A stretch of DNA of 64,000 nucleotides, from contig WHUX01000027.1 in NCBI GenBank assembly GCA_015179025.1, positions 1 to 64,000 on the forward strand, given 5' to 3'. The notes beneath the pieces are model-generated. The model worked only from the letters and a program-made list of their open reading frames with translations, searched no databases and had not been told where the DNA came from. This document shows, in pieces, positions 49,352 to 59,712 of this stretch. Numbering within the stretch: the first letter of the stretch is position 1; every line of letters begins with the position of its first letter. A program made the translations under genes and the position numbers. The DNA is from Terfezia claveryi. Taxonomy: Eukaryota > Ascomycota > Pezizomycetes > Pezizales > Pezizaceae.

Positions 49352-49651
49352 GTTGTCGATCTTATTGGGAAAAGTGTTGTGAACGAGGGTGGGATTGTTT
49401 AATGTGGGATACCACTGCCCGTTAGAGCTCTGCTTAGCTTGCTTCTAAGTCTTTTGTTGATGTACTGCAGTTGAGAGTCTGATGTCTCGTTTGTTGGATT
49501 TTGTTGGCTAGCTAGTTGAATAACGATATCGATTTTATATGTGCACTTGGGTGTCGAATTGTATACACTTGCGTGAGTGTAATAAAGGTATCCGAAGGTT
49601 GATCAGGCCTTGGATTTAAGAGTAAAGATTAGGTAAGTGAGTTAAAAAAAA

Positions 49652-50325
49652 TGTAATGAATGGTACTAGACAGTATTCATTCGGTACCGTTTATACAATC
49701 TATATCCGTAGGCACGGACGTTTGTGTATTTCGGTTCTGCTGAGGTAAGACCTCAGAAGGGTAGGGAGATTACTATGTGGGACGTTCCCAAAGGGAACAG
49801 TAATTAACTGGTGTAATCTATCTTATATGATTTGTGCTATCTAAGCTATATGATCTTGATCTGATCGGAATATAGCTTGCTTGCTCTGATGCTTGCTTGG
49901 TTGCTTCTTGTCTTTCTGTGGATTCCAGAGGGAATCCAGCGGCCTATTTATACTCTCTGAGATCTGATGACTAAGGAAATAAATACAATAAAGGGTGGCA
50001 CACCAGAAGGTAGTGCGCTGTACAAAAGGGTCATGTGGCCATAGTAATGAGTCACATGCCTTAAACGATGGTCATGTGCATAGTAATGAGTCACACGCCT
50101 TTAAACAGAGGTCACGCGGCCATAATGAGGGTATGCTCATATGGCAAGTTCTATGGAAGTTCCCATGGCAAATTCCGCATGCTATGGACACTTATAAAGC
50201 AATAGGAGGTGGTAGAAGGCTAGTCCTTCAACCGAGAGGCTTAGTTATATAACATAGTAGTAATATAGGAAATACAAAAGTATATAATCAATTATATAAG
50301 CAATGAAACAACGTTCTCCATTACA
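49652..50325 (-). repeat. 5' LTR of inner Gypsy
   Basis: 674 bp, TGTAATGAATGG...CTCCATTACA on plus, followed by the GTGAT duplication. Transcription of gag-pol should start in it on the minus strand. The antisense ORF ends 300 bp before it. Confidence 0.92.
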
Positions 50326-50330
50326 GTGAT

Positions 50331-50940
50331 ATATCCCGTAGGAATTCATGCATTCACGGGTATATATATATAAGTATCCGAAAGCATAAGTTTCTCACAT
50401 ATATATATATAAGTCTCCAAAAGCACGAGTTTCTCGCATATATATATATAAGCTTGCGAATGTATAGATTTCTCACATATATATATATATATGTCCCAAA
50501 AGCACGAGTTTCTCGCATATATATATAAGCCTGCAAATGTATGGATTTCTCGCATATATATATATAAGTCTCCAAAAGCACGAGTTTCTCGCATATATAT
50601 ATATAAGCCTCCAAAAGCACGAGTTTCTCACATATATATATATAAGCCTGTGAATGTATGGATTTCTCATATATATATATATATATGTCCCAAAAGCATG
50701 AGTTACTCGCATATATATATAAGCCTGCGAATGTATGAATTTCTCGTATATATATATATAAGTCTCCAAAAGTACGAGTTTCTCGCATATATATATATAA
50801 GCCTGCGAATGTATGGATTTCTCACATATATATATATATATATGTCCCAAAAGCATGAGTTTCTCGCATATATATATATAAGCAGCGAGCACATGGGTTT
50901 CTCGCATATATATACTTATATAAGCCCATGCATGCATGAA
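50331..50940. repeat. minisatellite core of the foldback element
   Basis: About 14 units of roughly 40 bp alternate between AAAAGCACGAGTTTCTCGCA and GCGAATGTATGGATTTCTC types, each followed by an (AT)n run. The array is enclosed by a palindrome: GTGATATATCCCGTAGGAAT near 50326 pairs with ATTCCTATGGGATATATCAC near 50940-50960. Overlapping frames rich in Tyr-Ile on both strands are by-products of the repeat. Confidence 0.88.
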
Positions 50941-51257
50941 TTCCTATGGGATATATCACAAAGTGTGAACTATATACATATCATAGTACTTGTCATCATT
51001 CGCAGTACCATGACTACAATGTCCCAATATGACTCTTACTAGGCTAGGTATTGAGTAGTACGGCACCCGCATGCGAAAGGGAGGCTGAGCGCCGTTTATC
51101 ACTGTCGTGCTACTTCTCTTATAATCCCCTATCTCATTGTCTTCGGAAAGTCTAAATTGTTGGCCTTAGCAGTCGGCCTTGGCAACTATGGTTTTCCTGT
51201 ATATATACTTCCCTTCCCCACACTTTTTCCCTTTGCTTATTATTCTCAGGATATTAC

Positions 51258-51375
51258 AGCGAGTATTAGAGAGAGTATTAGAGCGAGAATTAGAGTGAGC
51301 ATTAGTAGAGCGAGAATTAGAGTGATAGATTCAACGAGAGTTAGAGCGAAGCTTAGGCCAAGGGTTAGAGCGAGT
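51258..51375 (+). repeat. 12-bp repeat array, right arm
   Basis: Degenerate ATTAGAGCGAGA/ATTAGAGTGAGC units, about nine, matching the left arm in inverse order. Confidence 0.8.
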
Positions 51376-51589
51376 GTTGCTGCACACATGTTCTGTGTAC
51401 ATATCTATTGCTAAATACCTCTCTGTGTATGTAATAATTGGCAAATACAATGAATATTTCAGCTGCATGCATATTCAAAGGTTGCAAACTTGGCTACATA
51501 GCTGGCTGGTGTAAGAACGTAGCAGATGCAAGCTGTAAGCGGGTTGTGTTTACCCACCAAGTGCGTCGGGACAAAGGTTGCATGGATAC

Positions 51590-51865
51590 TTGCGTCCCAG
51601 GCATGGGGGCAATATCCCAGTGCATCCCAGACGCGAGAGCAACTCTCCAGCATTGGTGTTACATCCCAGGTGAGGGGGCAACATTCCAGTGTGTCCCAAG
51701 CATGGTGGCAACGTCCCAGTGCGTCCCAGATATGAGAGCAACTGCCCAGTATTGGTGTTGCGTCTCAGGTGTGTGAGCAACGTTACAGTGCATCCTAGAC
51801 ACGAGCGCAACTGCCAAGAATTGGTGTTGCATCCCAGGCGTGTAAGCAACGTCCCAGTATATCAG
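51590..51865 (+). repeat. subterminal 69-bp repeats, right arm
   Basis: Units such as GCATCCCAGACGCGAGAGCA ... ATTGGTGTTACATCCCAGG ... GCAACATTCCAGT recur with period 69, with one 30-bp partial unit. They end within 100 bp of the element terminus. Confidence 0.75.
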
Positions 51866-51966
51866 GACGCTGGCGCAACAAGTGTTTGCATCCTGATTTT
51901 GAGTTATCGTCCCATGCGTTACATGCATCTGATGCATAGGATGCAAATATTATTTTTGCTGATGAG

Positions 51967-52926
51967 GTGTTGGAAAAGCTGAAGCAAGCCGGATTGTACC
52001 TCAAGTCCGAAAAATGCAAGTTTCATGTGCAGGAGGTCAAATATCTGGGGTTGATTATTACTATGGAAGGCATCCGGATAGATCCTGCTAAAGTTGCCGC
52101 AATCTAGGAGTGGGAAACCCCGGCCAACTTGAAGGATGTGTAAGCCTTTCTAGGATTTGCCAACTTTTACTGCCGGTTCACCCTAGAATACTCAAGGATC
52201 GCAGCACCCCTGACAGCCTTAATGAAAATGAAGGTAGAAGCTGGCTCACACCTGACGAAAAGGGCCTTCCACTGGAATCTAGAAGCCCAATCTGCCTTCT
52301 AGAACCTCAAGGAAGCCTTCTGTTCAGTACCGATTCTGGCCCATTTCAACCCCGAACAGGAGTACGTCATCGAAACCAATGCCTCCGACTATGTCTCCGC
52401 GGGAATCCTGTCCCAGAACTACGATAACAGCATCCTCCACCCAGTGGCATACTTCTTGAAAAAGCACTACCCGGCAGAGTGTAATTACGAGATCTATATT
52501 AAGGAATTAATGGCCATTGTGTGGGCTTTTGAGGAATGGAGGCCCTACCTGGAGTCAGCGAAGGGGGTTATTGAGGTTCTTTCCGACTACAAGAACCTGT
52601 AATACTTTACAACTACCAAGCTACTGAATCGCCGGCAGGCTAGGTGGTCAGAATTCCTGTCCCGGTTCAACTTCAAAATTAAGTACCGGCCAGGAAAGGC
52701 TGGTGGGAAACCAGATGCACTGACTAGGAGATCAGGAGATCTCCCTAAGGGGGGGGATGAAAGGCTAAAATACCAAAATCAGGTGGTATTGAAGCCCGAA
52801 AACCTTGACCTGGCAGCCAATGTCCTTGCTGATGATGAGACTAATGCGGAAGCTGAGGCTGAGGCTGATGTGGAAGCTGAAGCTGAGGCTGTGGCTGATA
52901 CGAAAGCTGAGGCTGAGGCTAACTTC
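51967..52926 (+). pseudogene. outer Gypsy RT C-terminus and RNase H
   Basis: Resumes as VLEKLKQAGLYLKSEKCKF, then [14 protein letters not shown] thumb sequence and RNase [18 protein letters not shown] (first Asp now Asn), [16 protein letters not shown] and [18 protein letters not shown]. Stops at 52105, 52141, 52300, 52600 and 52927 (TAG, TAA, TAG, TAA, TGA) lie in one frame, each explained by C-to-T in CAG, CAA or CGA. An acidic Glu-Ala repeat (52848-52926) separates RNase H from integrase. Confidence 0.9.
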
Positions 52927-54381
52927 TGACAACTAGTGAGACAGGCATATAAGGACGACCCCCTAGTCAAGGAAATTATCACTGCAGTAGATTCTGGCCA
53001 GCGCCACCACCCCAAGATCTCTCTAGCTGAGTGTACTATCCAGGAAGGCCTCCTCTACCACCTCAGAAGGCTATATGTGCCGGAAGGAGAGCTGCGCCTT
53101 CGACTGATTAAGGAACACCATGACAGCCTGGTTGCAGGTCACCCTGGAGTGGCCAAAACGTTAGAGCTTCTGGCCAGGGAATACACATGGATTGACCAAC
53201 TGAAGGACATGGAGCAGTATGTACAGAACTGCCATGTTTGCAAGCGTGCTAAGCCTGTTCACCACGCCCCGTATAGGACCCTGAAACCTCTGGATATCCT
53301 TGATCGGCCGTGGCTGCACCTGACTATGGACTTCATGACAGGGTTGCCAGAAGATTCGGGGTTCAATGCCATCTTGATGGTGGTAGATCGGTTGATGAAA
53401 ATGAGGCATGTTATACTTTGCTGGGACACCTACTCCACCCCAGAGTTAGCCAATCTCTACCTCAATAATGTATTCTGATATCATGACCTCTCTGAATCCA
53501 TCGTATCCGACCGCAGCCCTCAGTTCACCTCAGAATTCTGGCAAGCCTTCTGCGAGCTTTTGGGGATCAAAGTGCGTTTGTCAACCGCATATCACCCCCA
53601 AACGGATGGCCAATCGGAGAGGATGAATACCATTATGGAGCAATATCTGTGGGCCTTTATTGACTACCAGCAGGATAACTGGGTTTCGTTGCTGGCCACC
53701 TGCGAATTCGCCGCGAACACCTAGTTCTCGGAATCCTCCAAAACCTCGCCTTTCCTGGCTAACTACGGTTGGCACCCCCGATTCGTAGATGCCCTGGCGC
53801 CCCTGCAAAAAGCCAAAAAAGATGCCCTGGCTAAGGAGTTCACAGCTAGGATTGCTGAGCTCCACTCTACCCTGAAAGCTGAGCTGGGATATGCACAAGC
53901 CAGGCAAGCCGAGTATGCCAACGGATCATGGTTGCCAGCCCCCAGATATCAACCAGGGGACAAGGTGTGGCTCTCCAGCCGACACTTCCGGACAGAACGG
54001 CCATCTCACAAGCTCGACCACAAGTTCCTGGGTCCATTCGAGGTGTTGGCTGCTGTGGGCACTCACGTCTACCGATTGAGGTTCCCCAAGGACATTAAAC
54101 GTCACCCAATCGTCCATGTCTCCGAGATCGAGCCTGCCACTAGCGACCCTCTGCCAGGCCAGGAACACCCCTCACCTCCTCCTATAGTTATCGAAGGTGA
54201 GGAGGAATGGGAGGTGGAGGAAGTGCTGGACTTCCGAAGAAGATATGGGCGCCTGCAATATAAGGTCAAATGGCTGGGGGATGAGGAGATGACCTGGCAA
54301 CCAGCTGAAGATCTAGAAAACGCACAGGACTTGGTCACCCTGTTCCACCAGCGTTACTCCCGGAAACCCTGCCCCGTCTAA
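52927..54381 (+). pseudogene. outer Gypsy integrase and chromodomain
   Basis: HHCC finger (HHDSLVAGHPG ... CHVCKRAK); DDE triad in LTMDFMTGLP, IVSDRSPQFTSEFW and HPQTDGQSERMN; GPY/F module (HKFLGPFEVLAAVGTHVYRL); and a C-terminal chromodomain (WEVEEVLDFRRRYGRLQYK, then VKWLGDEEMTWQP). It ends with TAA at 54379-54381. Premature stops: TGA 53476 and TAG 53722, in the same frame. This is the least damaged part of the element. Confidence 0.92.
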
Positions 54382-54571
54382 TGATGTTCTTGTCATCCTG
54401 GAATTGGTTATTAGGGTTGTTATTATCATTGTTGTTGTCATGGTTATTGTTGGTATGTACGTCCGATGTTGGGGTTGTGTTATGGATTATTGGTTATTCG
54501 CCTGTCTTGTTTGTTTGTTTTTTTTCACCTTGCCTCGTGTCGCTGGAGCTCTGAGCCTAAAGGGGGGATAG

Positions 54572-55789
54572 TGTTACAACCATCCTTTCCTAGCTGGGTT
54601 TGAGAGTCAGACGGGATTCCATCCGACTCTCATTATTGTTGATTGATATCGTTGTTATCTCTGTTCCCGAAATAAGGGGTCTCGTGTCACAACCGTCCTT
54701 TCCTAGCCGGGTTTGAGAGTTAGACGAGATTCCCTCCGACTCTCGTTATTGTTGATTGATATCATTGTTATCTCTATTGCCGAGATAAAGGGTCTCGGGA
54801 ACCTTATTCCTTCCGGTGGCCTTGGCCAGAAAGGAAGCCTGTATATATAGCTTGCTCTCTCCACCCTCTCGTTGGATCCCCATCCAACGTCTTGTATACC
54901 AAATACAGGACCTTGTCTCTCCGCGAAGGTGTACCTCTGTTGTACACCCCCTCGTTTTGCCTTGTCCCGTAAATAGCTCTGCAGCACAGCTACGCCCCTC
55001 CGACACATACGGCAACTGCCTCCGCATGTCTCGTGCCCCTTGCCCTCTGCCCCTCGTGCCTCTTGCCCTTGCCCCCCATCCCAGCCTTCCCCTAGTCACA
55101 CACGTAGCATTCCTACATGTGTCTTGCCCTAGTCTCTGCCTTCTCCCCGGCATACCCTTTAGTCGCCTTGTCCCCAGACCGTCCTTTCCTAGCCGGGTTT
55201 GAGAGTCAGACGGGATTCCGTCCGACTCTCGTTATTATTGATTGATATCGTTGTTATCTCTGTTCCCGAGATAAGGGGTCTCGTGTCACAACCATCCTTT
55301 CCTAGCCGGGTTTGAGAGTCAGACGGAATTCCGTCCAACTCTCGTTATTGTTGTTTGATATTATTGTTATCTCTGTTCCCGAGATAAGGGGTCTCGGGAA
55401 CCTTATTCCTTTTGGTGGCCTTGGCCAGGAAGGAAGCCTGTATATATAGCTTGCTCTCTTTGCCCTCTTATTAGATCCCCATCCAATGTCTTGTATACCA
55501 AATACAGGACCTTGTCTCTCCGCGAAGGTGTACCTCCCTTGTACACCCCCTCATCTTGCCTTGTCCCGTGAATAGCTCTGCAGCACAGCTGCCCCCCTCT
55601 AACACACGTGGCAACTGCCTCCGCGTGTCTCATGCCCCTTGCTCTCTGCCTCTCTTGCCTCTTGCCCTTGCCCCCCATCCCAGCCTTCCCCTAGTCACAT
55701 ATGTAGCGTTCCTATGTATGTCTTGCCCTAGCCTCTGCCTTCTCCTCGGTGTACTCCTTAGTTGCCTTGTCTCCAGAGCCCATGTTACA
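54572..55789 (+). repeat. tandem LTR array at the 3' end
   Basis: Four LTR segments lie head to tail: 54572-54684 (first 113 bp only), 54685-55178 (nearly full, lacks the last dozen bases), 55179-55283 (lacks the first nine bases, ends at the same GGGTCTCG breakpoint as the first) and 55284-55789 (complete, 506 bp). Both short pieces end at GGGGTCTCG and are followed by TGTCACAACC. Template switching during reverse transcription or unequal crossing-over could make this. Confidence 0.85.
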
Positions 55790-56308
55790 ATCTCTATCTA
55801 CCTAAAATATATATTTAGTTGCTGAGATAAGCTCATCTATTCTATTTAGCTATATGTATTTGTTTGAGCTTTGGGGCAATTAATCTGGGTTTGGTTTGGT
55901 TGAGCTATGACAAGAAATACCTTCATTTGCAACTCGATGAAGCTACTATTACGGACTGACCTTTCTGCATAGGTATATTATATAAAATTCCACATATAGT
56001 AAGTATAAACCATAAGTACTAAGTAGAAACAGTAATTTCTGATCATTGAAACCTTCTTCACCATTATCTATTCATATATCTTATGGCTAAACCTACTCGG
56101 TAATCCCTGGTATTTCTCTCAGCATCATTTAAGCTGTAGTGTATCTTGGGCCTGCGATACTTTATTTTGCAAAGTACTATATATCTCAAATATAATCCTA
56201 GAATTTGGGTCTATTTCATTATATATAGAGCTCAAAATCATCAAAAATGAATAAATAGCTGAATGATTCGCATCCTGGTAGTGATCGACATCTCAAGGAT
56301 GGATGGTA
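55790..56308. mobile_element. right half of TA element copy 3
   Basis: Corresponds to about 8998-9517 of copy 1 and ends GGATGGATGGTA. Together with 37351-37373 it forms one element interrupted by the outer Gypsy. Many C/T and G/A differences from copy 1. Confidence 0.78.
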
Positions 56309-56318
56309 TAGGCAGCAG

Positions 56319-56807
56319 TGAGATCCAAAAGTCCACTGAAGGATAATATGAATGAGCGAAGTGAGATTGTCATATAGAGAAGAGTATATAGAAGTGAAGA
56401 GATATATTATTATATCTTTGTAGTATAGCTATCCAATAGGAAACATTCGAGATATATATACATGAATGAACATACATAGGAAAGTGAAGAAGAAGAAGGA
56501 CATATAAGTAGTACGCAATGCCTATAAAGGCCGAAGCATGCAATACCTATGAAGGCTGATGCTTGCCATATGATCTGCAGGCCAAAGTACGCAATACCAA
56601 TAAAAGCTGAAGCATGCAATACCTAAGAAGGCCATTGCTTGCCATAAGATCTACAAGTCAAAGGTTGCTGCCATTACTTGCCTTAGGATCTACAGGCTGA
56701 AGGTTGCTACTATTGCTTACCTTAAGATCTGCAGGCCGAAGGTTACTATGTATAGAATAGCAAGACATAGGCAGAATGAATGAATGTATAGCATTCAATC
56801 ACTAACA
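56319..56807 (-). repeat. 3' LTR of Copia element (probable)
   Basis: On the minus strand a polypurine tract GAGGAGGGG (56808-56818 region) is followed by TGTTAGTGATTGAATGC, the expected LTR start. The far end is taken at TGAGATCC (56319) but cannot be confirmed because the 5' LTR lies outside the window. It contains internal repeats with GCAATACCTATGAAGGC and GATCTGCAGGCC words (56510-56745). Confidence 0.6.
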
Positions 56808-56958
56808 CCCCTCCTCAGCTCATACTTGCTAGACTCAAGCCCCTCCTATCTTACTAAATGTATGTAATCAAGTCAACCTCATTAAAAAACCTATAAAAAA
56901 CCATAAATATGGAAAAAAAAAAAATGTATAGAGAAAAGAGTGTTGAATTTGATTGTTT

Positions 56959-58608
56959 TTATCCTAGAATGAGATCTCTTAGCATAGAGAGTCGTAGTTG
57001 GGGAAATGGTTTAGTGTATAAGTCAGCTAAATTATTGTGACTTGGAATGTATAGGACTGTGAGCTTCTTAGACTCAACAAGGTCTCGCACATAATGATAA
57101 GCCATGTTGATGTGTTTGCTCTTGTCACTGATTTGAGGATTAGAGGTTAGATCAATAGAGCCATCATTATCAGCACTCAGGACAGCTTGTGTATTAATTC
57201 TAAGCTCATTTAGAGCAGACTGTAGCCATATATAATGCTTAGTAGTTGTTGATAGAGTGATATATTTAGCTTCAACTGTAGAAGTGGTGATACATCACTG
57301 TTTAATAGCCCGCCAGCAAATGGTGTTAGTTGCTATCTGGAAGATGTAGCCTATAGTAGATTTTTGGTCAGATCAATCATCTGCATAATCTGTATCTGAG
57401 AAGTAAGCTAAATAAATAGGGTTTGGGGTATATGAAAGCTTAAGATTATGAGTGCCTTTGAGATATTACAAGACTTGCTTGAGTGCCTCCATATGAGCTG
57501 TTGTTGGCTTCGAAGAGAATTGAGAGAGTGCCGAGACTGTATATGCTAGATCAGGTCATGTACCAATTACAAGATACATTAAAGAGCCTATAATTTGCTG
57601 GTATAGGGAGACATTAGCAAGGTCATTGTCTCCTTCATTAGCCTTTACTAGCTTGTGGTAAGGATTGAGAGGAAGAACGACCAGGTTGTAAGAGTCTATT
57701 TCAAATTTCACCAGTAATTGGTCTATATATGTGTGTTGGGATAAGGTCACCGAATCTTGATGCTGCCATTCTATTTAAATCCCAATAAGCCAGTTTAGGG
57801 GGCCTATATCACTAAGATCGAATTCTCTTTTTAGCGATATCTATAGCTCCTGTCTAAGTAGGCTGGATCCAAATATAGTAATATCATCACCATAGATTAC
57901 GATAATGATATTATGACTAGTATGAACTAAGACGTAAGAGTCAAAGTTGGTTGCTTTGTAGTCCAGTGGTATAAGAAAGCCAGTCAGCCTAGCATACTAC
58001 TGCCTTGGACTTTGTTTTAGTCTATATATAGATTGTTTTAATAGAGCACATGAGTCCAGTTGATCTTCAAAGAAACCTGGAGAAAGTTACATATAGACTT
58101 CTTCATTAAGATAGCCATATAGGAATGTGCCCTTAATATTGAGCTGATCTGGGGTTGGCCAGTTTGAGTAAATTGATAAAGTAATGAGCAAGCGGAGTGA
58201 GTTATATCTGACGACTGGAGCGAAAACCTCATCAAAATCCATACTGGGTTGCTGAGAATACCCTTGTGCCACTAATCTTGCTTTATACCGGCTGATATTG
58301 CCAGCAGTATCCCACTTTATTTTGTATACCCATTTGGAACCAACAATTTTGTGGTTAGAGAGTATAGGCATAATATCCCAGACATTTTGGTCAGCTAAAG
58401 CTTGCAGCTCTGCTTGCATTGCCGTATACCATTTGCAGGCATCGGATCCTTTAGAAGCTTGTAGGTATGTTCTGGGTTCATTGGTTATGTTGGCTCCTAG
58501 GAAGGCTAGCTTGAGTAGGATTGCTTTGGGTAGCTGGGTAGGATCACTTGGTCGAGCTTCAGTATCAGTCAGCTGGTCTTCAGCAATAACAGCAATTCTT
58601 GCCTTTTT
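56959..58608 (-). pseudogene. Copia reverse transcriptase and RNase H
   Basis: RT: VGSKWVYKIKWDTAGNISRY, KARLVAQGYSQQPSMDFDEV and the active site IYGDDITIFG (about 57885-57900). RNase H: VEAKYITLSTTTKHYIWL, SDKSKHINMAYHYVRDLV and NNLADLFTKPFPQ, ending with TAA at 56959-56961. Stops include one after VYM at 58087 (CAA to TAA) and one at 57556 (GT*PDLAYT, CGA to TGA). Confidence 0.88.
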
Positions 58609-59712
58609 TCATGGTCTTAGGTCATACCTCAACGCTGAAAAGCTTGCTTGATTGCTTACTGGTAAGCTTGCTGGTAAGTTCGCTTGTAAGCTTGCTTGAT
58701 TGCTCACTGGTAAGCTTGCTTGATTGCTCGCTGGTAAGCTTGCTGGTACGCTTGCTTGATTGCTCACTGGTAAGCTTGCTTGAATACTCGCTGGTAAGCT
58801 TGCTTGATTGCTCACTGGTAAGCTCGCTGGTAAACTTGCTTGATTGCTCACTGGTAAGCTTGCTGGTAAGCTCATTGGAGGGAATGAGCAAAGAGCTGCT
58901 CTTATTGTCTTAATATACTTATTTTTAAGCTGTATCCTATATATAGAAGTACTGTCCGTATAACTAACAAATATCGCACTTTCTGCCCATAGGAGAAGCT
59001 TGCTGCCACTTGGTCTATTTTTCTCGTAGATATAAGCAAAGCAATGCTGTCCAAAAGGGTGTAAATGACTAATTGATGGTTTTGCCTTATACAGGGCTTC
59101 ATAGGGTATTATTCCTTGAAGATGTGAATGCGGAAGGTGGTTCTTCAAATATACAGCAGTTGAGTATGCTTCCATCCACAACCTCTTATCTAAGATATTG
59201 GTGAGCATGCCTCTGACTATTGTCTGTATTGTGTGGTTAAAGCATTCCGCAATACCATTCAATTCATGAGAATAAGGTGGTGTCCTTATATGGTGTATGC
59301 CTTGTTGTTTGAAGTAAGTATCAACCTTGATATATTCTCTACCATTATCAGTTAAAACAGCCAGAATAGTAGTATTGTACTGCCTTTGGATAAAGGTGAT
59401 AAAATCAATAATCACTTGGTTTGCATTGGATTTGGCTATTAGATAATGTATCTATGCCATGCGGGTAAAATCGTCTATAAACATGATGTAATAGAGAGAG
59501 TTACCATAAGATGCGATAGGCTGCTTGCCGCTTAGATCGCTATGTATGAGTTCAAATGCCCTAGTAGAGCGAGCATGAAAAAGAGTGAATGGGGTATTAT
59601 TTGTTGATTTTGATATAATACATGCATTGCATACGAAGTTGGCGGGTGCCTGGTAAGAGCTCACCGTCAGCATATGCAGCTGGGTATATATTGGCTGCAT
59701 GCCCAAATGCAT
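58609..59712 (-). pseudogene. Copia integrase
   Basis: Begins in the zinc-finger region (FVCNACIISKS), then ELIHSDLSGKQP, YYIMFIDDFTRMA, LTDNGREYIKVD and NGIAECFNHT, which hold the D, D and E of the Copia-type integrase. A TAG at 59452 stands where Trp is expected. The C-terminal side runs into a repeat-rich linker (58640-58880). Confidence 0.88.
58640..58880 (-). repeat. coding tandem repeat in the IN-RT linker
   Basis: Units of 15-45 bp built on AGCTTACCAGC/GAGCAATCAAGC are repeated across about 240 bp. In the Copia frame they read as runs of LPASLPVSNQAS, a Ser/Ala/Gln/Pro linker. The array stays in frame with integrase upstream. Confidence 0.85.

Larger units (their letters stand above)
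41378..50325 (-). mobile_element. inner Ty3/Gypsy chromovirus
   Basis: Bounded by a 5-bp duplication GTGAT (41373-41377 and 50326-50330). LTRs are 41378-42056 (679 bp) and 49652-50325 (674 bp), both TGTAATG...CATTACA. Coding is on the minus strand: gag with knuckle, protease, RT, RNase H, an extra CCHC region, integrase and chromodomain. A polypurine tract GGGGAAG on the minus strand abuts the 3' LTR at 42057. Several frameshifts break gag-pol. An intact plus-strand ORF lies in the 5' leader. Confidence 0.93.
40479..51964. mobile_element. CATCAG-ended foldback element (split by inner Gypsy)
   Basis: Inserted in the RT of the outer Gypsy. The left end is CATCAGCAAAAA and the right end TTTTTGCTGATG. 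A 2-bp AG duplication (40477-40478, 51965-51966) flanks it; removing the element plus one AG restores the RT frame exactly (11488 nt, shift 1 mod 3, matching the frames on each side). Minus the inner Gypsy it is about 2.53 kb, nearly all one giant inverted repeat with arms of about 900 bp. From the ends inward it holds subterminal 69-bp repeats, a unique stretch, 12-bp repeats and a palindromic core with 40-bp minisatellite. No transposase. Superfamily unknown; subterminal repeats and a 2-bp duplication are CACTA-like in style, but the ends are not CACTA. Confidence 0.8.
37374..55789 (+). mobile_element. outer Ty3/Gypsy chromovirus (with nested insertions)
   Basis: Full insertion bounded by a 5-bp duplication ATCTC (37369-37373 and 55790-55794). 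The 5' LTR is 37374-37879. The gag-pol order gag, protease, RT, RNase H, integrase, chromodomain defines a Ty3/Gypsy chromovirus. A polypurine tract (AAAGGGGGGATA) ends at 54570 just before the first 3' LTR segment. The internal region is split by the element at 40479-51964. The 3' end carries a tandem LTR array. About 13 premature stops make it inactive. Confidence 0.93.

Noticed and set aside
50331..50940. Array resembling a CRISPR (repeats with variable parts)
   Set aside because: Units are variants of two related types with (AT)n runs, no unique spacers and no cas genes; eukaryotic transposon context.
50346..51042. Overlapping 80-183 codon frames rich in Tyr-Ile repeats on both strands
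   Set aside because: By-products of the AT-rich 40-bp minisatellite; open in several frames and on both strands, with no start context or domain.
40635..51776. Pairs of similar ORFs in the two arms (83/112 aa and 88/85 aa)
   Set aside because: They are alike because the arms are inverted copies of each other. They consist partly of the 12-bp and 69-bp repeats, with no domain, so coding is not supported.
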